Positions 22,601 to 33,466 of a stretch of DNA of 64,000 bases are shown here, one piece after another. The DNA lies in contig OY829538.1 in assembly GCA_963691705.1 (NCBI GenBank), positions 20,424,443-20,488,442 on the forward strand, in the 5' to 3' direction. This stretch comes from Viola odorata (Eukaryota; Streptophyta; Magnoliopsida; Malpighiales; Violaceae). The notes below the pieces were generated by a model. It was not told the DNA's origin and ran no database searches. It worked only from the letters and a program-made list of their open reading frames with translations. Within the stretch, counting starts at the first letter, position 1; each line of letters begins with the position of its first letter. A program made the position numbers and the translations under genes.

Positions 22601-22715
22601 GAGAATTCGTTAATTCTGGTGAGATTGATCTTGTAAAGGTTGGTACTCAAGACAATGCAACTGATATGTTGCAAAGACAGTGGTGGTAGACAAGTTTAGG
22701 CATTGCCTAGACTTA
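19672..22715 (+). pseudogene. Tnt1-like pol remnant (PR-INT-RT-RNase H)
   Basis: Protease survives as DFGCSHHYCPHRDWF (the catalytic DSG is DFG here) with VVGIGTVKVK and ISLGYLEK. The zinc finger of integrase is degraded (CMSFGHMSERGM near 20085). The integrase core keeps SFINDYSRKVWLYF, VRSDNGTEYKN and NGVAERLNRTLLEKAR; a TAG replaces the expected Gln before NGVAER (20553). RT (from about 21200) shows [17 protein letters not shown] and LLYVDDMLII (about 21757-21789). RNase H has RPDLAHVMSVISKFM, RKSTTGYVFLLSGG and IEAEYMALIEAAKEVVWL. At least two frameshifts (about 20750 and 21205) and many stops are present, so it is inactive. Confidence 0.85.
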
Positions 22716-22952
22716 GTTAGTGTTCTGCAGACAAACTAGGCCCTTAGGGGCATTAGAAAATCAATGATGATGTATTTCAGAGTTGATGATGGAAGAGATT
22801 TCAAGCCAAGGTGGAGATTTTTAAATATTGGCTTGAAATATTAAATATAGGACAAAGTTATGTCGGCCCACAAGTGTCCTAATTCTGCTAGGACTTGTAT
22901 TACATGTGCTACAAAGTTGAAGTCATGTAGGAGTCTTTATACTTGTCATACA

Positions 22953-23752
22953 TAGGGTTGTCAAAAAGACCCGGGACCCGAAGACCCATCTCGGACCCAG
23001 GGTTTCGGGTCGGGACCAGGACCAAGGTTTTGCTCCCGAATTGTATCCGAGTCGTGTTTGGTCCCGACCCATTTAAGGGGTAAGACCCGGCGAGTCTCGG
23101 GTCTAATCGGGTCAAACCCGGCCAAACCTAAAAAAACCATCCACCACAGCCGTAAAAATCATCTCTCCCTCTCTGCCAATCCTCTCCACCGCTCACGGCT
23201 CACCATCTGCAAAAATCAATTTCAATTCCAGCCACTGCAAAATCAATTAAACCTCCTTGCAAAAATCAATTAAATTAACAAAACAACCATCTCCCATATT
23301 AATCCCAATTAAAATGGCTCAATCACCTCCCTGCAAATTAAACCACCCACCGCCGACCACCTTCGGCCGCTCCATCCCTATTCATCCATCGATCCGCCAC
23401 ACAACCCGCCAGCCCAACAAACCACCATATCCAATCTCTTCTCCGTCACCAACCAAGAAAATAGAAAGAAGAAAAGAAAGAAAAGGGATCTGAGGAAAAA
23501 AGAAAGAATAGGAAGAAGGAAAGAAATAAAAAGAAAGAAAAAAGAAAATGGGTTGCAGATCTAGTTTTGTTGTTTTAATGCCCATAAGTTCCTTCAAATG
23601 TTTGTTGTTAAATGATGGAGAGATGACGGTAGGAAGGTGAGGACATGGTGGTGACTACGGTGCTGAGATGAGAGTGATGAAGATGTGAGGATAATAGGGA
23701 AAGAAAGAAAGAAAGAAAGAAATATATATATATATATATATAAGAAAGAAAG

Positions 23753-23786
<34 letters not shown>

Positions 23787-23929
23787 GGGTCCGGGACTAG
23801 GTACTGTGCCAGGCCGGGACCGGGACTAGAAATCAGGACCCGTTTTTAGCCGGGTCGGGTCTGGTCCCGGTCCTGAATGTCTTTGGGTATGGCCGGGCCC
23901 GGAACCGCAGACCCGAATTGACAGCCCTA
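22953..23929. mobile_element. Non-autonomous hAT-type element (MITE-like)
   Basis: The 977-bp element has terminal inverted repeats TAGGGTTGTCAA / TTGACAGCCCTA (one mismatch) and the perfect 8-bp target duplication GTCATACA (22945-22952 and 23930-23937), both typical of hAT transposons. The subterminal 100-150 bp at each end are packed with GGGTC/GACCC words (for example GACCCGGGACCCGAAGACCC), likely transposase-binding sites. No transposase frame is present. The core contains a purine-rich tract and the GAAA/TA microsatellite. Confidence 0.9.
23700..23784. repeat. Compound microsatellite (GAAA)n(TA)n
   Basis: Two successive blocks of GAAA repeats each followed by a TA run inside the MITE core. 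The block duplication suggests replication slippage. Confidence 0.9.
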
Positions 23930-24239
23930 GTCATACATGTATTAGGAATTTGTGGCTTAATAGAACTAGGAGATTGTAGCCTAAAAGGATTCTAAAAGAG
24001 TTTAGAATACTTTCGTGAGGTGTATAAATAATGGTTCTATGGTATTGGTTTTCACAGAAGTTGTATTATGTACTCTAATCATCATAGTGAAATTTTCTCT
24101 AGCTTGCCCGTGGTTTTTTAGCTGAAAAGATTTTCCACGTAAAAATAAAGTGTTCTTTCTCTCTTCCTTACTCTTTTACTTTAGAGTTCTTTATTGTGTG
24201 GGTTGATTCAAAGGTGAACATGTTCAATTATTCACAACA

Positions 24240-25812
24240 CTTTAATATGCAATTCATGGAGAGTAGTCATAGATTTCATCTCTTCAGGCAGCATCCTCAG
24301 GGCTTTGCAATTGACAATTTAGAAACTTCTAAGCCTCGGTATTGCCCCTTCTTCTAAATTGAACTCTTCTAAACATTCTAATCGGTTGAGCTCTAGGAAC
24401 TCCAGTTGAAGAAAACCAAATGCAGAGATGCCCATTGTTTCTTTGCTGTAACATTGTGCTTTCAACTGGAGGATCCATAACTTCAGCAGCTCCTTAAGTA
24501 TTTCCATTGATCCTTTTTCAAGGCAGGTGTGTTCCAATGTTAACTAAGAGAGATTTGGTGGGAAATGATATGGTCTAGGTAATTGTCTTATTTTCACTCT
24601 CAAATGCAACTTGATGAGATTGTGAAGAGAAATAAGATGTTCAAGTGGTGGAAATTCTTCTTGCTCTGCTCTCATGTTGAGGGACTGAAGTTGCGAGAGG
24701 GTTGCAATGGACTTGAATAGGTCATTTGTGCCTGATCTTAAGTTTCCCCTTATTCCTAATTTTCTAAGACTAGTTAGATTTTTTGAGTTGTTTTGCTTCC
24801 ATCTATCAACGTGGATATTTGAAAGAGTCTGAAGATGCGTCAGGGTGTCAATTTACATGTGTGTGATTGTTTCCACACATGTAAAGATGTCGCAAGTTTT
24901 TCATGTTCCAAATCACATTTGGAACTATCCTCATATGGAGATTTGCAGCCATATCAAGTGTCTACAAGTTATGTAACGAACCTATTATTGGCGGCAGCCT
25001 CTGTATGTTGGTCTGCTTTAATCCAAGGTACTTCAAATGAATCAACTCCCCTACCGTGCTTGGAATGTTGCTGCATGATATACCCTCTAACTCTAGGATT
25101 CTTAAAAGTTTGAAACTTCTGCTTATATAGTCGAGACCCTTGTCTAATAACAATGAGATTTCATTAAGATTTTTACCTAGCTTAAAAAAATTGTAACGAA
25201 CCTCACTAACCACTCTAAAGAAAAGTAAGGAACGGAGTCACAGACTGGAATGCTGGAAGTCTAACAAATGAGAGCATGGATATATTGGGTGGCGGTGGGA
25301 TCTGGCTAAAGTTGTGAATCTGTAATTTCTTGGGATCTCAAGAAAAATTTCTGCTTTAGCCATTGAGATAGTGAGCTCTCTTAGTAGATCATGCAAGCGG
25401 CATTGCTTAACCCTCTCATTGACACTCATTTTGGCAACTTAGATGATGTTTCTGTCAATGAGCTCGTTGAGGTAATCTTCTACAACATTCTCCATTATTT
25501 CCCTTCGGTTTGGAATGAAACCCTCTACAACCCACAACCGAAACAGTTTATGTGCACGAATGGGATAGTTTTCAGAAAAATGTCCCAAATAAAGAAAGCA
25601 TGACTTCAAGTATTATGGTAAGTCATTGTAGCTCAAAGCTAGAATTGCTGAAACTCCAGTTGGGTCTCGCACAAAATGAGATTCCATGTTGTTAAGAAGT
25701 CTTTCCAAGTCACCAGGATTCTTTTTTCTTGAAAGCAAGCCTCCGATGACGATAGTGGCTAGTGGCAAACCAACACATCTTTCTACAAAATAGCTGCTTC
25801 AGCCATGTTAAA
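24240..25812 (-). pseudogene. CC-NB-LRR resistance gene fragment 2 (NB-ARC end and LRR)
   Basis: Reading on the minus strand from 25812: the NB-ARC GLPL motif (CVGLPLATIVIGGLLSRK, about 25770-25720), an NDLPYYLKSCFLYLG RNBS-D block with FSENYPI, a winged-helix part (LFRLWVVEGFIPNREEIME) and the MHD-like QCRLHDLLRELTISMAK (about 25400). LRRs follow, including FKLLRILELEGISCSNIPST and LIHLKYLGLKQTNIQRLP. Several frameshifts and stops are visible. The 3' end is cut by the Tnt1-like element (24239/24240) and the 5' side by element C (25812/25813). The P-loop and CC domains expected beyond C are not seen after 36293, so the gene was truncated before or after C inserted. The family is plant cytoplasmic immune receptors, RPP13-like; inactive. 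Confidence 0.88.
25808..25812. repeat. Left target-site duplication of element C (TTAAA)
   Basis: TTAAA directly before the 5' LTR, identical to 36289-36293 after the 3' LTR. The perfect match proves both ends of C belong together. Confidence 0.92.
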
Positions 25813-26276
25813 TGATAACAATAGAGGCAATTTTAGGGGTATTTCGGTCCCTACCTCAGCGTTAAGGCCGGAACACTGTAGCCCGTATCGGACGTCTACC
25901 GCCAAGGTTGCTGCCCCTTATCCAGCGAGGAAGCCTGGGATGGTCGACATCAGCGGAGGAGGGGTCTCACGCGTCATCCACCCACAAGTACATCGTTATC
26001 CCATCCCAGCTCAGCCATGACATCACTCTAGGTGTTATCTTTCCTAGATAACGCCTACCTCCTAGAGGTAACGCCCTCCTCGGTGCCTATAAATACCCCC
26101 TCATTCAAGTTGAGAGGTAAGCCTAGGATCGCTACTGGAACCTCTACCATTTTTGGAACCGCCTTACTAACTTAAGCATCGGAGTGTCTAAGCCGGAGCC
26201 CCCCCTCCGGCGACTATAGTAACTCTGAGAGGCCATAATCCTCACCCCCAATTCTCCAGATGTCTGAATCTTATCA
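25813..26276 (+). repeat. 5' LTR of element C
   Basis: The LTR is 464 bp, TGATAACAATAG to CTTATCA. TATA box TATAAATA at 26088-26095; a degenerate bZIP site TGACATCA (26018-26025) where the B and D LTRs have TGACGTCA. About 22 bp present in the 3' LTR after CTCCGGCG are missing here, with the short repeat GGCG at the deletion point. Confidence 0.92.
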
Positions 26277-26279
26277 AAC

Positions 26280-26298
26280 TGGTGCTTTCATTGAGAGC
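26280..26298 (+). promoter_or_regulatory. Primer-binding site of element C
   Basis: TGGTGCTTTCATTGAGAGC starts three bases after the LTR; TGG pairs with the CCA end of a tRNA. The matching tRNA was not identified. Copy D has the same site with two changes (40751-40769). Confidence 0.8.
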
Positions 26299-26363
26299 TT
26301 TGGTTTATTAAGTGCGCGTCCTTAATATCCAAGCTTTGTCTTTCTTGGAAGATTAGAAGGATC

Positions 26364-28340
26364 ATGGCTTCTGATTCAGATTCCACACAACCTCCGTCCT
26401 CTAGCATTCCTTTTGCGATTCGCCGACAACTTTTTCCTTTCGCCACTGCTGAAATCTCTACCGCGATGCAGGAGATTACTCCAGAATCTTCAGATCTCTC
26501 TTTTAGACTAACAGGAGGAACGCCTTCTTCCCAGATGAATACCCCTCTATCCCAGATGGCGGGACCCAGTTTCTCCACTCCTCCTCCGAGGGGATTCATG
26601 TTGGATAGCATAAACAATCCCCTCGCGAGTGAAATATCTGCCCTTTGTTCTCGGTTGGATTACTTGACCGAGCTTGCTGCAAGAATTACGCTTGATGTTT
26701 CTGGGTCGAGTGTTCCTTCCCAGGCTATTTTTACATCATCTATTGTCATCGAATGACCCTTATCGCCTCCGCAACACAGAAACATTCTGTTGACCTTGCC
26801 CGCGATAACCACACCAGCCAGTTTTGTGTAACTCGCTCATGGGCGAATAGAGCCTTACGTGCCGCACGCACTACAAATTCCTGTCTCTCAAGAGGAGCGA
26901 AGGCTCGACGAGTACAGAGATCGTTGGGACGGTCGGTGGGAGCAAATGGATAGAGACGTATCTCCCGAGCTTAGTGAGAGATCGAGTAGTCGAAGATACT
27001 GAACTCGTTCGCCAAGGAGTCGTAGCCGATCTCCAAGGCGTCATCATACTCTCTAGCCACAGAATCACAGGCAACACCTAGAAACGTCACCGTCTCGTAA
27101 CACTCATGAAATCCTGGACGTCACCTCAGGCCACCCCTTTAGTCACCGCATAAGGCACCAGAGGGTCAGTCGACATGTGAAGCTCCCTACGGAGTCTTAC
27201 GATGGCACCAAAGATCCCATTTCTCACCTTAACAAGGTGAAAGACTTCGTGCAATTCCAAACCCAGAGTGATGCGGCTTTGTGCCAAATATTTGTCATGA
27301 CATTAGCAGGAGTTGCACGCCTCTCATTTGAGGGTCTTCCAGCAAAATCCATTAACAACTTCTCGCAGCTGGAGTCTAAGTTTTGGAGCCGGTTCAGTAC
27401 CGCGGGCCCCATCTGAAAACCCACTGCAGCGTTATTCGACATACACAGGAAACCCAAGAGTTTTTGAAATATTTTCTCAATCATTTCGACCTGGAGATGT
27501 CGTTAACATCAGGCGTTACCATGGATTTTGCTGTGGAAGCCTTGAAGCAGAACTGTCGTTATGAGAAATTGCGAGACACGTTGATGGTGGACCCCCTGGT
27601 AACTTTGGATACGTTGAGACTGAAAGCTCATAATTACGCAAGAATGGAGGAAGAAGAAAATAGAGACAAAACTCAAAACGTGCCACAAAATGTACCTCAG
27701 GTACCTAATGTTCTTGGTAATGCGATCCCTGATGACCGTTTTATAGACGATTGCGCCCAACGAAAAGATCATATCCAAAAAACCTCCAACGGACGAAGAG
27801 GCAACTCTTCAAGAGGAAGATCCGGTAACTAGACCCTCCCAAGGGCCGGATTTATGACCTAGACCTTCATTCCCTTATATTGCCAAGGGCAGAAAACTTA
27901 GCAATTGTGGAACAACGGAATCCCCCCATCCGTTATCCAGCACCTGTAAAGCCAGGAGTAGTCATAGGAGGAAGGGAAAATGCCTTCTGCAAATTTCATA
28001 AAGTCAAAGGGCACTCTACAGATGCGTGCAGAGAATTAAAGCTGGCAATAGAGCGCCTGGTAGAAGAAGGATACCTCGTGGAATTTACCACTAAGGCAAG
28101 AGAAGAAGTCAGGAACAACCTGACAAACAGTGCGTCTGACAACAGACAACCACCTCCTCGGGCTCCGGGAAATGATAACGCACCTGTTGGAAGAGGTAGA
28201 GAAACGCTTGTGATTCATGAAGACGATTTTCCCATCATCAACATTATCGCTGGGGGCACATCGTACCTTGACGAGCCTGTACAGTTGACGCCCACAACCG
28301 GAGACAAGAGGAAGCAAGAGGGCGCGTTAATAAAGGCGAA
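26364..28340 (+). pseudogene. Gag of Tat element C
   Basis: The start is ATG 26364 (MASDSDSTQPPSSS), also seen in copy D as MASVSEST. The N-terminus is Ser/Pro-rich with a repeated Q-M-x(3)-P motif; a stop at 26754 and shifts follow. The 26880-27060 part encodes an Arg/Ser-rich segment (TRSPRSRSRSPRRHH). The capsid-like region starts at 27177 (KLPTESYDGTKDPISHLNKV and MTLAGVARLSFEGLP) and shifts frame near 27415. The zinc-knuckle-like CKFHKVKGHSTDAC lies at about 27990-28031. The frame continues without protease into the pol segment, because about 430 bp equivalent to D 42777-43205 are deleted in frame. Several lesions make it non-functional. Confidence 0.85.
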
Positions 28341-31300
28341 GTATCCCTCCTGGGATGGAGTGGTCTCAATCAAAGGCGACCAGAAATTGGTGGTTGAATG
28401 TTACCTACTCATGACTCAGAAGAGCTGTGATAGATATGTGTGTGTCACGGTGGACCCATATGAGTAGAACGATGAGAAACACACTCAGCCTGTGGACAAG
28501 ATGGTGCCCGTACCAGTTCACGGGATTAACGAAGTGAATTTCTTGGTTAGCAGAAAGCTTAGTCTAGAGGAAAACCTCCAATTAGCTCAACTATTGAACA
28601 AGTGTAAAGGAGAGTTCGCATGGAAGCCTGCAGATATGCCTGGTATTTCGCGAGAAGTGGCAGAACACAGACTTAATATCGACCCTCGTGTCAAGACGGT
28701 CCAACAGAAGTGAAGAGCGTTCTCTACGGAGAAGGCGTTAGCTGTTGACAAGGAGGTGACGAAACTCCTAGACGCAGGCTTCATTCGCGAAGTCCAATAT
28801 CCAACCTGGTTAGCTAACCCAGTTCTTGTTCTGAAGCCCTACGGAGACTGGCGTATGAGCATCGACTTCACTAATCTGAATGATGCTTGTCCTAAAGATT
28901 GCTAGCCGCTCCCTCGAATCGATCAGCTAGTCGATCAGACCGCCGGGTACGCATATCTGAGCTCCTTAGACGCCAACTCTAGATATCATGAAATCCCTAT
29001 GGCTGTCGAGGATGAAGAAAAGACCACCTCCATCACTCCAAAAGCCACTTACTGCTACACGACGATGTTGTTTAGGCTAAAAAATGCTGGAGCAACCTTC
29101 CAACGTATGGCGAATAAAATATTTGAAAAATAAATTGGAAAGAATGGGGAAGCCTACGTTGACGATATATTGGTCAAAAGCCGAAGCTTCAAGGACCACT
29201 TGCTCGACTTGAAAGAAGTTTTCGACGTGATGAGAGAATACCAGATGAAGCTGAACCTCCGTAAATGCATGTTCGCATTCCAAACGGACAATTTTTTGGG
29301 TTACGTGGTCAGTCAGAAAGGTATCCAGCCTAACCCCTCGAAGGTCAAAGCTATCCAGGACATGGTATCTCCTCGAACTGTCAATAAGGTACAAAAATTA
29401 ACAGGGTGTGTTATCGCCCTAGGACAATTTATCTCCAAGCAGGGCGAGAGATGCCTTCCTTTTTTCAAGGTCATACTCAAGAAAGCCCCCTTTGGGTGGA
29501 CAACGGAATGTGAAGAGGATTTTACAAGCCTGAAAGCCTATTTATCATCTGACCTGGTGTTGATAAGGCCAGAACCGGGTGACACCCTATGCTTATATCT
29601 TGGCATTACCGACGAAGTGGTTAGTGTCGTCCTCGTTCGTGACGACAACCATCTACACCGCCCTGTCTACTTCGTAAGTCATGTTTTGAAAGATGTCGAG
29701 TTGCGGTATGCTCGCATTGAGAAAATAGCATTTGCGCTAGTACAGGCCACGCAAAAAATGGATAGATACTTCTAAGCCCATCCCGTCATCGTACTTACTG
29801 ACCAACCTTTGAAAAGGATATTGCGGAAACCTAACTCTTCGGGAAGAATATTGATTTGGGCCATCGAACTTGAGCAAAATGGGTTGCGGTATAAAAACCG
29901 ACCCTCTGTGAAAGCTTAAGTCCTAGCAGACTTCATAGTTGAGTGCACCTTTACAGAGGACCCGTTAACGAACCTACCAGAAGAGGAAAGAGATGACTTG
30001 AACCTCCCGTTCCCTGAAACCTACACTGACTTGTGGGTCATTCACGTGGATGGAGCAAAGAATCTGGAACTAGCCGGAGCCAGAATCTTCGTCATTGGGC
30101 CGCATGATATACATATACGATACGCCATCAGAATACTGCAGCCGTTATCCAATAACGCATCAGAATACTGCAGCCGTTACTGGCTGGACTTAGGATAGGA
30201 AGAAGCCTTTCCACCAAGGCCATACACGATACGGGAATGATGGGAGACTTACGACTAAAGATCTGTGGGGATTCCAAATTGATAATAGACCAAGTCTTGG
30301 GACACTCCCAGGCTAGAGAGCCCATCATGGCTCGGTACCTCGCTAAAGTGAAACGCGAGTTGCTAGAAATAAAGAAAAGTGGCATACAGGTCAGCTTTGA
30401 GCACATTCCTCGAGAGGATAACGCTGAAGCAGACAGCCTGGACAAACTTGCTGCAAACCCGAAAGCGTCCATACCTAAGGGCATATACTACTAAGAAATA
30501 TCAGTACCTGCCTTCATGGAAGAGCAAGTGTCGCTTTGCGTTGAAGAAATCAAAAATGACTGGCGAATCCTCGTAATAAAATACTTGAAACATGAGGAGT
30601 TACCTGTGGATAACGCCGAGAAAAAGAAAGCGCTGAAACAAGCGGCACGGTGTACCTACTATGACGGGGAACTAGTTCGAAGATGCTTCTCTCACCCAGC
30701 CGCCAAGTGTATAACAGAACAAGAAGGTCTTCATACCTTGCGAGAAATCCATGAAGGGATATACGGCATGCACGCATTAGGCGGCACCTTGGCCGCGCAA
30801 GTTTTCAGGTCAGGATTCTATTGGCCTACTATTCAAAGACATTGCCACAATTATGTACGGACTTGTCAGAAGTGTCAGGACTTCTCTAAGATTCCTTGAC
30901 AGCCCGCCACGGAAATCTCCAAAATTATGGCTCCTTGTCCTTTCGCGAAATGGGGGATCGATATCCTAGGATCATTTCCAAACGCAAGGTCTCAACTAAA
31001 ATTTATGGTGGTGGCGGTAGATTACTTCACAAAATGGGCAGAAGGGGAAGCAGTTGCCAACATCACAACGGAAAAAATTTGGCGTTTCTTCAAACACCAA
31101 GTTATCATGCGGTTTGCTGTACCCCGTGGGTTAGTCAGCGACAACAGGACGTAATTCACCAGCCAATTCTTTAGAGACCAATGCGCAGAATTTCAGATCG
31201 AACAAAGGTTCTCTTCCGTGGCTCATCCGCAGACCAATGGTCAAGCGGAGGTGACAAATCGAAGCATTCTTAGCGGCATTAAGAAAAACTTGGAAGGATC

Positions 31301-31796
31301 CAAAAAGAAGTGGGAAGACGAGCTAACGTATATGATATGGGCATACCGCATGACCATTAAAACCAGCACTGGAGAAATACCTTTCGCATTGGCCTTCGGC
31401 ACTGATGCAGTCACACTGGTGGAAATCGGTACTATGAGCCTGCGAGTAGCGCACTTCAGGGAGGAACTGAACGAGGAGAGGTTGCGAGCAAACCTCGACG
31501 CGTTACCAGAATGGCATGAGGAAGCTCTTTTGAAAATGCTCCATTATAAACAAAAAATGGCGTGTTATCACAATAGGCGCGTCAAAGAACGACTACTAAA
31601 AGTAGGCTATTTGGTACTCAGAGACAAACGAGCCGCCGGACAATGCATGGGGAAACTCAGTCCGAACTGGGATGGCCCATACCGCGTTACCTGCGTCATT
31701 GGAAAGGGAGCGTATCACCTGGAAACACTTGACGGTACTCCCTTACCTAACTCTTGGAATTTTGCTCGTTTGAAATTATACCATGCTAGATTTTGA
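28341..31796 (+). pseudogene. Pol of Tat element C (RT, two RNase H domains, integrase)
   Basis: Protease is deleted. RT runs from LLDAGFIREVQYPTWLAN (about 28770) through DWRMSIDFTNLNDACPKD and the catalytic EAYVDDILVKS (about 29150). RNase H 1 follows (FGWTTECEEDF, YFVSHVLKDVELRYARIEK). A second, archaeal-type RNase H, the hallmark of Tat elements, spans 30020-30490 (DLWVIHVDGAKN, ICGDSKLIIDQVLG, EDNAEADSLDKL); a short duplication of ATCAGAATACTGCAGCCGTTA-like sequence (30129-30180) damages its AEYEALL part. Integrase has the HHCC region (H-x3-H at about 30750, CQKCQ) and DDE residues in GIDILG, SDNRT and QTNGQAEVTN, with no chromodomain. Stops at several CAA/CAG/CGA-like positions (28466, 28710, 29132, 29774, 29918, 31152) and a shift near 30180 inactivate it. 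Confidence 0.88.
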
Positions 31797-31920
31797 TATA
31801 TCTCTGCACCTTTTTGCTAACGCCAGCCCTAACGTGCGCTAACACTTGAATAAAGAATATTCTTGTCTGTTTTGTGGCTGTCGATTATGTGTAAATGATA
31901 AATGAAGAAGGGTGCCAAGA

Positions 31921-32588
31921 GTGAAAAGTCCTATCCTTGTGACAACCGGTCCTGATCAGACGACTCACTAAGTTGAGGGCACGCCCTAACATACCTAAAA
32001 ATAAGTGTCGTAAGTGAAAAGTCCTATCCTTGGGGGCAGTCGCGCTAACATAGGCGGGCCGCTAAGACGAGGCACGTTTCGACACCCCTGGGAGTGCAAA
32101 GTCCTATCCTTGTGGCAACCGTGCTAACATAGACGGCCCACCAAGATGAGGCACGTCCCGGCTTCTCTGGTAGTGAAAAGTTCTATCCTTGTAACTGGGC
32201 TAACACAGACGATTCACAAAGACGTGGCATGCCTCAAAGAGATAGTAACTCCATCCTCGAAGTGAAAAATCCTATCCTTGTGATGACCGGGCTAATACAG
32301 ACTGCTCACTAAGATGAGGCACGACTCCGGGATGCGAGGTCAACGCCTGGATGTGAAAAGTCCTATCCTTGTGATGGTTGGTCTTGATCAGACAGCTCAC
32401 TAAGATGAGGCACTGTCCGGGCCGACCGTGGAAATCTAGACATGCGGGAAGAAATCGCGAAATCCTAGTGAGTAACCAGATGGAAAATCCCTAGCGAAGA
32501 TGGCTGGTTGAGAAAGCGATATGTCGCGAAATTCCAGCGAGTAACCAGATGGGAAATGCCTAGTGAAGATGGCTGGTTGAGAAAGCGA
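31921..32588 (+). repeat. Tandem repeats in the 3' untranslated region of element C
   Basis: Six units of 79-93 bp begin at 31921, 32014, 32094, 32173, 32262 and 32353. Each has GTGAAAAGTCCTATCCTTGT, a variable centre with GCTAACATAGRCGG, and CTCACTAAGAYGAGGCA. A second repeat of 69 bp follows in two copies (32455 and 32524; core GAGTAACCAGATGG..GGCTGGTTGAGAAAGCGA). Copy A has about 1.5 and copy D two of the first unit. Variable tandem repeats here are a known feature of Tat/Ogre elements and can seed satellites. Confidence 0.88.
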
Positions 32589-33466
32589 CACGAATAATTC
32601 TAACGACACTTGAATACAGAGGCGCGACGGCTCCTAAACGGTAATTAACATTTAATAATAGCACAATATTTTGACACATGCCCTGATGCATCGACTGAGA
32701 ATGTGCAGGACATTGTGGAAACAAGGGGGAGATTGACGCCCGCGTAATCGATATCATCATGTGGCCTATCATTGCGACGGGTACATGATCAATGGCTAAC
32801 GTTCTTGTCGCCTCGGTTCGGGAAATACAGTCAGAGGGACACACGCGTGTGGTCCCCCCTTGGACATCTATTCTTGAGGAAAGGGATAAGTCCGCGCTTA
32901 TCTATATAGAATTCTTTATCTATATGAAATTGTTCGCCGCTGGTCGAGAATATCTACGTTAGCACGACATCGTTATAAAAATGCTCATCCTAGATGAAGT
33001 CTTATCGATTGAGTTATCTCTTCAGCGGTGTAACACTTCCAGGAGGATATTGCCGCTTCGAAGGCGCACGCGGGTATACACCACTCGTCGTGGATAATAT
33101 TGATTATAAGTTATTCCTATGAGTTCTACTTCTGAAGCTATCTGCTAAGCAACATTATTCTACACCAACATTAAAATGCGCATGATTAAGTCATGTCACG
33201 TTGTTCGGCATGGTATTCATTATCGGCGTCTGTGATCCTATAGATTATATGGCGATACCATGGTTATCTCATTTTCTGGTGGAATTGCGTTAGAGCTTGG
33301 AAAAAGGAGATGATGGGAAAGGGATCAGTTACGAAAAGAAATAATATATATATATATATGTGATAACTGTTCAAGAAACTCACAAGGGGCTACGAAAGGC
33401 AAAAACCCTTAAGGGTGAACAACAAAAATGGGGGTACCCGATATCCAAAAAAGGCGATAAAAGTGC
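32589..33466 (+). other. Post-repeat 3' untranslated region of element C
   Basis: No gene is seen. It shares ATTGAGAATGTGCAGG-type and ATTATCTCTTCA-type blocks with copy D (46680-47000) and has a short TA run near 33344. The convergent ends of pol and of aORF1 lie on either side, so terminators for both transcripts are expected here; none could be pinpointed. Confidence 0.5.

Larger units (their letters stand above)
19666..24239 (+). mobile_element. Tnt1-like (Tork-type) Ty1-copia element, 5'-truncated
   Basis: Protease, integrase, RT and RNase H of the 'TNT 1-94' type are followed by a PPT-like GCCAAGGTGGAGATTT and a 3' LTR ending CACAACA at 24239. The right flank is the LRR end of CNL fragment 2. 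The 5' LTR and gag are missing. Decay is mainly by in-frame stops, most of them TAG. Confidence 0.85.
22818..24239 (+). repeat. 3' LTR of the Tnt1-like element, split by a MITE
   Basis: The LTR begins just after the PPT-like sequence (exact first base eroded) and ends CACAACA at 24239. Without the 977-bp MITE and its duplicated 8 bases it would be about 440 bp. A TATAAATA lies at about 24022-24029 in GGTGTATAAATAATGG, a plausible TATA box. Confidence 0.7.

Noticed and set aside
31921..32440. Regularly spaced repeats resembling a CRISPR array
   Set aside because: Units are diverged, spacers are as similar as the repeats, no cas genes exist, and the sequence lies in the 3' untranslated region of a plant retrotransposon.
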